Assembly (NCBI GenBank): GCA_036897625.1
Contig: JAYMTA010001031.1
Coordinates: 1 to 22,276 of the forward strand
Origin: Pelargonium cotyledonis
Taxonomy: Eukaryota > Streptophyta > Magnoliopsida > Geraniales > Geraniaceae
Direction: 5' to 3'
DNA: 22,276 nt
A model generated the notes under the pieces. It saw only the letters and a program-made list of their open reading frames with translations, ran no database searches and had not been told where the DNA came from. The translations under genes were made by a program, and so were the position numbers. The stretch's first letter is position 1. Each line of letters opens with the position of its first letter. Shown here in pieces: positions 10,597 through 19,500 of this stretch.

Positions 10597-13500
10597 TTAG
10601 CCATGAAAACTCTCTCCTTCGGAACTCAGCAGCAGCTCTGCTGTCCAGTAAGAAAAATGATCAGATTTGTGAACAAGTGCTCTGAAATTTTTATGGAAAA
10701 TCATACTTGTAACACAAACAATAGTCTTCTCAATTTGAACTATAAAAATGTGCTTTCATGATGCAGTCACTTGTCGTTCACCTTTTCTCTACAATAAATA
10801 GACAGGAAACCTAACTCCAAGAATTTTGGCTGCGTTTGGATTAGAATTTTGATGGAAATAGGAATGATAAATTCTCATTCCCATTGCCATTCCTTCCATT
10901 CCCATTACCATTCCCATTCCCATAAAATGTTGTTTGGATCAATTAAAGTGTGGGAATAAGAATCATTTTTTTCTAATTGTTATTATTTGATTAACAAAAA
11001 TAATAAATCATTAAAAATGAAATCGATCAAATTATTCGCACATTTACAAATATTTAAATAATTATACAAAAAAAACGTTACTTGTAATTTAAAAATTGAT
11101 AAGCGCTACAATTTTTTTAATATAAAAAATCACTACCAAAATTTGAATTGTCGCAACTGATTTAATGGATCGGATTCGAATTATTGTGTATAAATTCAAA
11201 TCCGATGCGAAATTTGAATCATCACAACTGTTTTTGAATGTATATACATGTGTGTGTGTATTAACTAAATTCGTAATGAAATTCAAAATCCGATTCCATC
11301 AAATCCGAAATTCTTTCAAATCGAATTGAAATTTATATTTATAAATCTGAATTCGAAAACATAAATTCAAATTCAATGCAAAATTCAAATTGTCACAACT
11401 GATTTTGAATATATAAATATGAATTCGAAACATAAAATCAAATTCAATACGGAATTTGAATCATTACAATTGATTTTGGACGTACATATGCGAGTGTGTA
11501 TATGTTAATTGAATTCATATTAAATTCAAAATTCGATTTTATCTTATTTGAACTTCTTTTGGATCGGATTTGAATTGTAAATCTTAATTCGAAAACATAA
11601 ATTCTGATTCAAAATTTGAATCGTCACAACTGGTTTTGAATGTATATGTGCGTGTGTGTGTGTATATATATATATGTGTGTGTGTGTGTTGTAAATTCGT
11701 ATCCGTTCGAAATTCGAATACGAAACTGTTTTCAATTTTTTGTTTTTTGTTGCAATTTTGTTTTGTTCCAGAATTTTTGGTTATAAATACGCATTATTCA
11801 AAAAACTTATAATTATAATAATGTTCCTCTCGAAAAGTTATATGAAATCAAAAAAAAATTTATGTCAATCGGACATCCGAGCACAAATATATGAATTTTC
11901 AAAGTTTAAATCGTAAAATAAAAAGTGAAAACATGGGAATGGGAATTCCATTCCATCCAATATTGGTGGGAATCAAATTACTCAAGAGTAAAGGAATGAG
12001 AATGGGAATGAGAATCGGAATCAGAATGGATGTGTTTTAATCCAAACACCATCAATGGGAATCCCATTCCCATTCCCATTCTTCATTCCCATTCTCAAAC
12101 CCAAAATAGTAATCCAAACGCTACCTTACTATCCATTATCTGAACAAATTAAAATTACCAGGAATGGTTATAAAGGTTTGCTAGTTTATGTATTAAGAGT
12201 TCAACTATTGGGACTAATTTCTTCCCGTCTATGTATCTCCCATGCAAGTCAAGTTTGACTACAGGCAGCCCTGACTTTTGAAGGTTTGGAATTTGCAGAA
12301 CGAAAAATCTTGAAATATAAATTATGATATTATCTATCTTACCATCTTCTTCTTCTTCTTCATCTCCATTCTGACTTGTAAAGAAAGGAGTGAGGTAGTT
12401 CCTATCAAATGCAGTGAACGATGCGGCGCTGCAGAGGGGGCGACAAAATTAGATGCTAAAAAATAGAAAGAAAGAAAGAAAAGGGAATATTATCCAGATG
12501 TTACCTCTTGTGAAACTCCTTAAGTTTCATCCTGATTCTGTTCCCTGATGAAGGTCCATCCTCAGCGTAAGAAGGTGCTACATAGCCATGGTTCCCTTCA
12601 ACAGGCTGAAAAATGAAGAAATAAGATAAAAGCAGGGTAAATATTAGTTCATTCTTCATCAGGGTACATCGGAATTCTATTTACAATGACCATCCATCAA
12701 CCTAAACAGTTCATAAAAACTATATCCTTACAACTGAATAAAACAGTATGTGCATGCAGCCAGGATTCAATGATGAAAATTGCATCCAATACCTATATTA
12801 CGCTAACAGACTGCTTAATATTCCTCTGCTACCAATGACAGCAAACAGAAAGCACATAAATCTTTCACGGTAAATCTTACAAAGATTATTATGGCATTCC
12901 TTTCAAGAGTAATTCAATTACAAGTAGTATCAACGTGTCATTCATGATGTCCTTAATCTGAAAGGTAATTGGTCAACTAAGACAACTAGAACATTGCACA
13001 AGAAGTCCACAAGTTCACATGCGAACCAATATAAACCCCACAATAGTCTTTGTGGGTTTAAAAGAGGCCCACATGAGAGGTGAACAAGCAAACTATACCT
13101 TGTTACTTTTATGATTAACAAAACTGCCTCTAAGGTGGTTTGGAATGCACAATGCATGGAAATTAGTAGCCCCGCGACAAAATGGGAAAGAATTTAGTTA
13201 GGATAAACTAAAAGGAGTAGGTGTACACCTAGTTATCACCGAAAGAAGAATTAATAATAAAAAAAAGATAATCTATAAATTTGCGGTGGAGATGGCTTAA
13301 ATAGGATGAAGTGCAGGAGAATACAATACAAAATTGCAAGAAGTTTTGCTAAGAGATCCACATACCCTAAGGATGTGTTTGGGAACCTTGATTTGATTTA
13401 AAATTCATCATTTGAAATTTTGGATTTGAAATGTTGTATTTCAAATACAAATATAATTTTTGGGAAACCACAAAATTTCAAATGACAAGGTAAGAGCTGT

Positions 13501-16500
13501 CATTTAAAATCTCATTTTCTAAGCATGTTATGAATGCTATTGAATTTGACTCAAATTCAAATCCAAATCCAAATTCTTGGAGTTCCCAAATACTCCATTT
13601 GGCTCAAATCCAGCATTTCAAATGAAATAAGGGTTCCCAAACACGCCATAAAATTGAGTTTGGAAATTTGGATTTGACTTGAAATCCATCATTTGAAATG
13701 TTATATTTCACATACAAATACAATGTTTGGAAAATCATAGAATTTCAAGTGATAAGATAAGAATTGTCATTTGAAAACTCATGTTGTAGGCATGTTTTGA
13801 ATGCTATTGGATTTGAGCCAAATACAAATCTACATTCTAAGGTTACCCAAACACTTTTTTGGCTAAAATTTAGCATTTCAAACTAAATGTTGCTTTATCG
13901 TTATGGTATAATTAAGAACGCAAGTAGTAAAATTACACGCAGGAACATAAATTAACATTTGAAAAAAAAAATTAACTGTAGAACTCACTCCGATTATTAA
14001 GGTATCATCACGGGGGAACCCATCAAGGCCATCACCTACAACATGTAAAGCTTCTAGCATGGTACCAGTTGAACCTCCAATTAGTAATACCTGAGAAATT
14101 GTTTGAAAGATCAGAGGTAAATCACAAAAACAAGCAAGACAAAGTATAACATAATTAACTCATGTTGAAAGAGACATTATGAAATACATGAAATTCAAAA
14201 TTTTCAATAATGCCAAGGGTAAACATTTAATTATCACATGGAGATGGATTTTTGGTGCATTTGGGTATTTTTTATGGGAATGAGAATCAAACTGTTTTTT
14301 TTTCTGTAATTAGAAAGTATGCATTCTGTTTTTATTCTCATCCCCGTCTCCATTCCCAAGATTAACCCATTTTATTCTCTCAAGATGAAAAGGGGATGGG
14401 ACTCCCATCCTAAAAGATCAAATGCTTATAAAAATGAAACAATATTGCACATAAATAGATACAACGAAGAAGAATAATGTTCTCGTTCCCATTTTATTCC
14501 TATTCCCATAAAATACACAGCCTAAGGTCTAGCTTGCTGATTAGAGTTTCACATAGTCATAGTTATTTATGACGCAAGGCGCACAATGGCGCAAATCCCT
14601 TCTGGAGCCACGGCGCATGGCGCGCGCCTTTTGAAAATACGGCGCTTATAGACACTAAATTATATATATAATATGCATATTTAATAAATTGTCATGTTAA
14701 AATATTATGTAAATAAGTTAATGATAAAATTGATATAATATGTAAAAGTCATCACTATGCCAAAGATCTAAAATGAACTATGAAACGTTAAATCTAAATA
14801 TTTTAGTATTCATCCTCCTCAAAAAGAGAATCACTATTTTCGATCATCATCTGAACTTTGACCTTTTTAGTTTTGGCCATTGTTGTTCTTTTTGCCTTTC
14901 AATGTGTTATTTTGTTGCTGTGATTTATGTATTTATAATGTGGTGAGTATTTTTTTTATTCCAATTTTCAAAAATTAGAAGGTAAAAAAGTAGTGGAATA
15001 AGGAAATTCTATTGTGATTAGATTTTTTTTTTTTTTATATATATAATTGAAATCTGATTGCTTCAATTATAAGCGCGCCTTCCTTGCGCCTCGGCATAGG
15101 GCGCAGAAACGGCACGCCATTTGTAAATCGTCTCGCCACATGTCTCTTATGGCGCCATGGGTGCGCCACGCGCCATTAATAACTATGCACATAGTAATAA
15201 ATAAACTTAAAAATACTGGTTCTCATCAAGTGAAAGAATAGGGAAAAGGATATACAGTGGTTTCCAAGGATATTCATACTCAAAGTGGTTATTTTAATGT
15301 GTCACATGATAGTGTATGATTTTGCTAAACCCCACATGTTCTGAGATTTTTCAATCTTCATTGTATGATTGACCCCTAGTTGTTCCTACAGTCAGCAAAT
15401 ATCTAAGATATCAGAGCAAATCATTAGAGCCATAACTTATTCGTTGAACCTAGATGTCAGATTATTATTCATGAGCTGTTTCGGCTCTCACGAGATCTCT
15501 CTGATGAGAGAAAAATCAATTGATTAAAGCAAGCCATTACCATATAGTAGAATGTGTCTGAGTGTGCACTTCACAAATGGTTGCAAAGGAGGAACAATGT
15601 GCCGAATTGTTAAACCTAACTTCAACCTAAATGCATAGTTGATAGATAGAAGGCCCAATTAATAATTAAGTGGTCAATGGGTCATCAACAACGCATTCTT
15701 CAAATGTGAGATACTTCAACACTTCCCCTCACTTGCAGAACTGGCAACATAACTTGCCTTGCACATGACCATAACATATGAAAGAGGCAACACAAACAAG
15801 CCATATAGGCTCAAGATCAAACTAGGTCTGACAGCATGTTAAATTTTACTCCAACATCCAACCTAAAGGCCAAAGCAGATCAATGGATAACCACATCAAT
15901 ATATCAAGTGGTCATTAACTCCACATTCTTCCAATGAGCTCGAATGATACAAAGTGTGGGGTGAAGAAACAAGATATAGAAGATCGAGAACAGCCAAACT
16001 GGGATCTGGAGATGGAATAGTAGCACTAGAATAGAACAGAACGATAAGAAAATGCATTGCTTAGAAGCCTCTGGATGGAAACACGTAACTTCAGATGAGA
16101 TAAGTAGAATAAGACACTTAACGTGTGAATGGGACAACAGAAATCACTTTTAAAGTTATTGGAATCAAATGAAGGTTTATGAAGACAGAGAAGGCTGAAA
16201 AAATAGTTAAGATCTAATTCAGGAATGTTACAGGGAGCTTTTGCAAAGGATTTGACAGGCCCCAAGTAATACGGATTTTAATTCGTGATGTTAGAGGCCA
16301 TTGCAAGCAAATAACAATCTAAAAGGTACTGCCTAATGAAGAACAAAGTAAAAGAGTGGCTATCCTTCTCATTTTTGTATGGTCCAAGATTTAAACGTGT
16401 ATTCCATCTCGAATTTAACAACCTTGTTAAAAAGTGATTTTGGAATCGACATGTTCTTGTAACAACTAACAACTACACGTGGGGAAGACTCCATTTTTAC

Positions 16501-19500
16501 AATCTTTCCTATGTAAACTCCATAGCCACATGGGGAAGATAAGACTTCCATAAAATAAAAAGAAATGGAAGTGCATGTTGAGTACGTGTGTGTAACATAT
16601 AGTCATACTGAAGAAAAAAAATTCAAACCATGTAATTTGGTTGAACTCTAAGCCTAACCAACTGAGAACCAAATGATAGTATTTGTAATGTAAACAACTT
16701 TCAAATTCTGGTTTAAGTTATGAATCACAAGAATGAGATATATCCACTTTTTTCAGAAGGTAAGTGCCTCTTACATGCTCAAATTTCACCAGCTATAAAC
16801 AAAAGGCATTGATGCAAAGATTAAATTCAGCTTGCTTACCGTCAAAACAACTATTGCAGTAGTCGCACTGAAAATTGTCTGGCCATGTCCTTCAGGAAGA
16901 TCATGAACTGATTGCAGAGCGAGGGCAAAAGCCATAGCCCCTCTGAGTCCTTCCCTCATATATAACAGTTATTAGGCAATATTAGTAAAGATTAAAAAAC
17001 AAATTCAAACAATCAGCAACTCTCACTCTCCTTACCACTATACCAAAGTGCCTTTCTATGCTTCATAGGTATTTTTCGATGAGCAGGTCGAACTAAATTG
17101 ACCAAATAAGCACAAGAAAAGACATTTGCAGCCCTAAACAGAATATTGCACTGCTTGATTAGTTTCATAGCACCACGCTGGAAAATAAGAGTATAACGAA
17201 CTATCCATCATCAAAGAGTCTTAACATTAACAAGTAAATTGCACATACCTTGCAACTATAATAAACAACTGGGGGAAGCACAACCAAGTTAAGGAGAATC
17301 ACAATAAATTTTCAGTTACAATAGAGAGAGAGTTGTGAAATTAATCTTTGGACAAATGCTACAAGGATACAACTGAGAAAAAGATGAATCCAGCATGCGA
17401 CCAACTATGCTGTTCCATGGCAATATCAAATCCCATGTATATGAATCTGCAAATCAAACAAAAGAACAAGGTGTCATAAACATAGAACAATTCGACCACT
17501 CCGCATAAGAGAATGATGAAACGCATTCTTACACGAATGTCTCTGCCAAAGATGATATCAAATGGAAAAACGCCGATACAAATCGTTGAGATTTTACTGA
17601 TAAATTTGAGTACGTGTAGTGTTTCATGACCTATAATAGAAAACAAATGTTTCACAACTGTGCTTCAAAAAGTAACATGTAAATAAAAGATCAAACCAAG
17701 ATATATCCGCTTACAATTCCTGTGAATAGTATAGACACTATTCCAGATAGACCAAGACCTTCGGCAAGCATATACCTACAAATAACATAGTGTAACATTC
17801 AATTGCATCCTAAAGCCAGAGTAAACTAAGACAGTCTCATAAAGCATGAAATGATAGTCCTGGAAATTGCTTACGAGAAATATGGGAAAAGAACAAAAAG
17901 GCAGCACTCCAAGTTCTGAAGACTGCATAGAGGATAACCCAAGTTTGGATCATGTCAGATATACTATAAACAACCAAAAGTTGGGCAAAGAAAAAGATAG
18001 TACACTACTTACTTGTCAATATCCAAACCAGCATACTTAAAAAGGTTTGGTGAGTTAAGGTTTCACAGTACTTCCAATCAGTTAAAATTACATAAAAGTA
18101 AAATGTCAGATATAAAAGGGGAAAAAGGAGAAGAAGAAAAAAAGAAGAAGATTTGATTCGAAAGGATATCAAAGCAGAAGTAAATCCAACTGCAACACCT
18201 GTAGAGAAACAGTAAATGAACTCTTAGTAATCTTGAAAACAACATAAAAATTAAAAGAGGTAAACAAAACATCTAAGACTGCATATGCAGTCTATCAAAT
18301 CAGTTATGAGAAACAAAAGAGCAGAAAATGGTATTTATGTAGATCTTCTTATGCAGGCATGAAACAACATTTCTCTCTTTTACTTGGGAAACTTTACCAG
18401 TAAATCTCAGGTGCTGCATGTAATTTACTGAAAACCAGCTGGTTAGTGATCAGATGACAATATGAAAAGGGAAATGACTTATACACCTCCCAAAAATCTA
18501 ATTTGGACAGCTTGAACCTTGAAATTCTTAGTCAAGGCCTAAAAGCTCTTCCATTACATTCTGTCTTCAACTTAAAAAACTTTTCGTTTTATTATGTAAT
18601 CTATAATGACGAAAGCCATCCATTCTCATGGGATGTTTTTCAGTTCATCTTAGAAGGAATAGACTGCAAAATCAAACAAATGCAGCCATGGAAAATGTAC
18701 CAAGGAGTGTATTGCCACATTTGAAGTATAAGGGATTAGTAGTCCAAACTTAGATGTTCAAGGGTAATCTGGGTGGGCAAAACATTATTCTTTATACAAA
18801 ATAATCCATATAGCTCACTCACAATAACACTTCTTACAGGACAGTTAAACTTACTCTTATCCTTTCTTATTAACACTTCACACCATGAGTCTCACAACTG
18901 ACTTTGGAACACCAATTAACATACTTTGTCGATTATGAATGCACATTCCTCTTCTTCTTTAGGTATCATGAGGCATTTTTTCTAACACATACACCAAATG
19001 AACAAATGGTCAATGGCATTAAGGACTTCAAGTTTATCTTTTATTTTCAAATAAACAAACAACAATCAAGTCATTTCCCAAACAAATGGGTCGGCTACAA
19101 AAATCTTTTAGCAAAACTACTAGGCACCTTCTGCTCACATTCTCCTTCTTTACTCCTTCCTATATAATATGCTATTTCCTCAATAAAGAAGCTTTTGTTA
19201 CCATGTTTACCTAAATATTTCTTTCCATATCAACTTTGACCTATCTCCACCTCTTTCAGTCCATCCAAACTGAATTCTCTCACTTTTCCTCGGAAGGTTC
19301 TCTTTACATTTTCAAATATCCATTCTTATGCATAACCATGACATTTACATTTCAACTATTGTCACTTGTAAGAAGGTTAGGGGTCTATGAACTCTCTTTA
19401 GTTTTACTTTTTATCAGCATAAATGTACTATAGATTAGATTCTTCTCTAAGAAGGAGATGAATTAGAAATCATACAGTAATATACAAAACAACATTAGCA

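Larger units (their letters stand above)
10828..12126. mobile_element. 1.3-kb TIR element with nested termini and GGGAATG subterminal arrays
   Basis: The left end GGCTGCGTTTGGATTA and the reverse-complemented right end GGTAGCGTTTGGATTA match at 14 of 16 positions. Flanking trinucleotides TTT and TTA approximate the three-base target of PIF/Harbinger elements, whose ends often resemble GG...GTTTGG. A second, inner pair of similar ends lies at 10931-10950 and 12031-12050. Both sides carry arrays of CCATTCC or GGAATGG units. I find no transposase, so it is non-autonomous. Superfamily assignment is inferred. Confidence 0.65.
10641..12342 (-). other. last NHX intron, enlarged by an insertion
   Basis: This 1702-base intron separates the acidic-tail exon from the short terminal exon. 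About 1.3 kb of it is the transposon-like element at 10828-12126. The donor GAT G|GTAAG and acceptor ACTGGACAG are ordinary U2 signals. Confidence 0.75.
14091..16839 (-). other. largest NHX intron (intron 18), packed with insertions
   Basis: This 2749-base intron follows the [12 protein letters not shown] exon. It holds a GGGAATG-type element (14253-14524), a hAT-type MITE (14558-15187) and a pair of direct repeats (15609-15936). The rest (15940-16839) has no recognisable gene. Confidence 0.88.

Noticed and set aside
15047-15241. 64-codon plus-strand open frame rich in Arg/His
   Set aside because: It is the GC-rich right arm of the hAT-type MITE read as protein.
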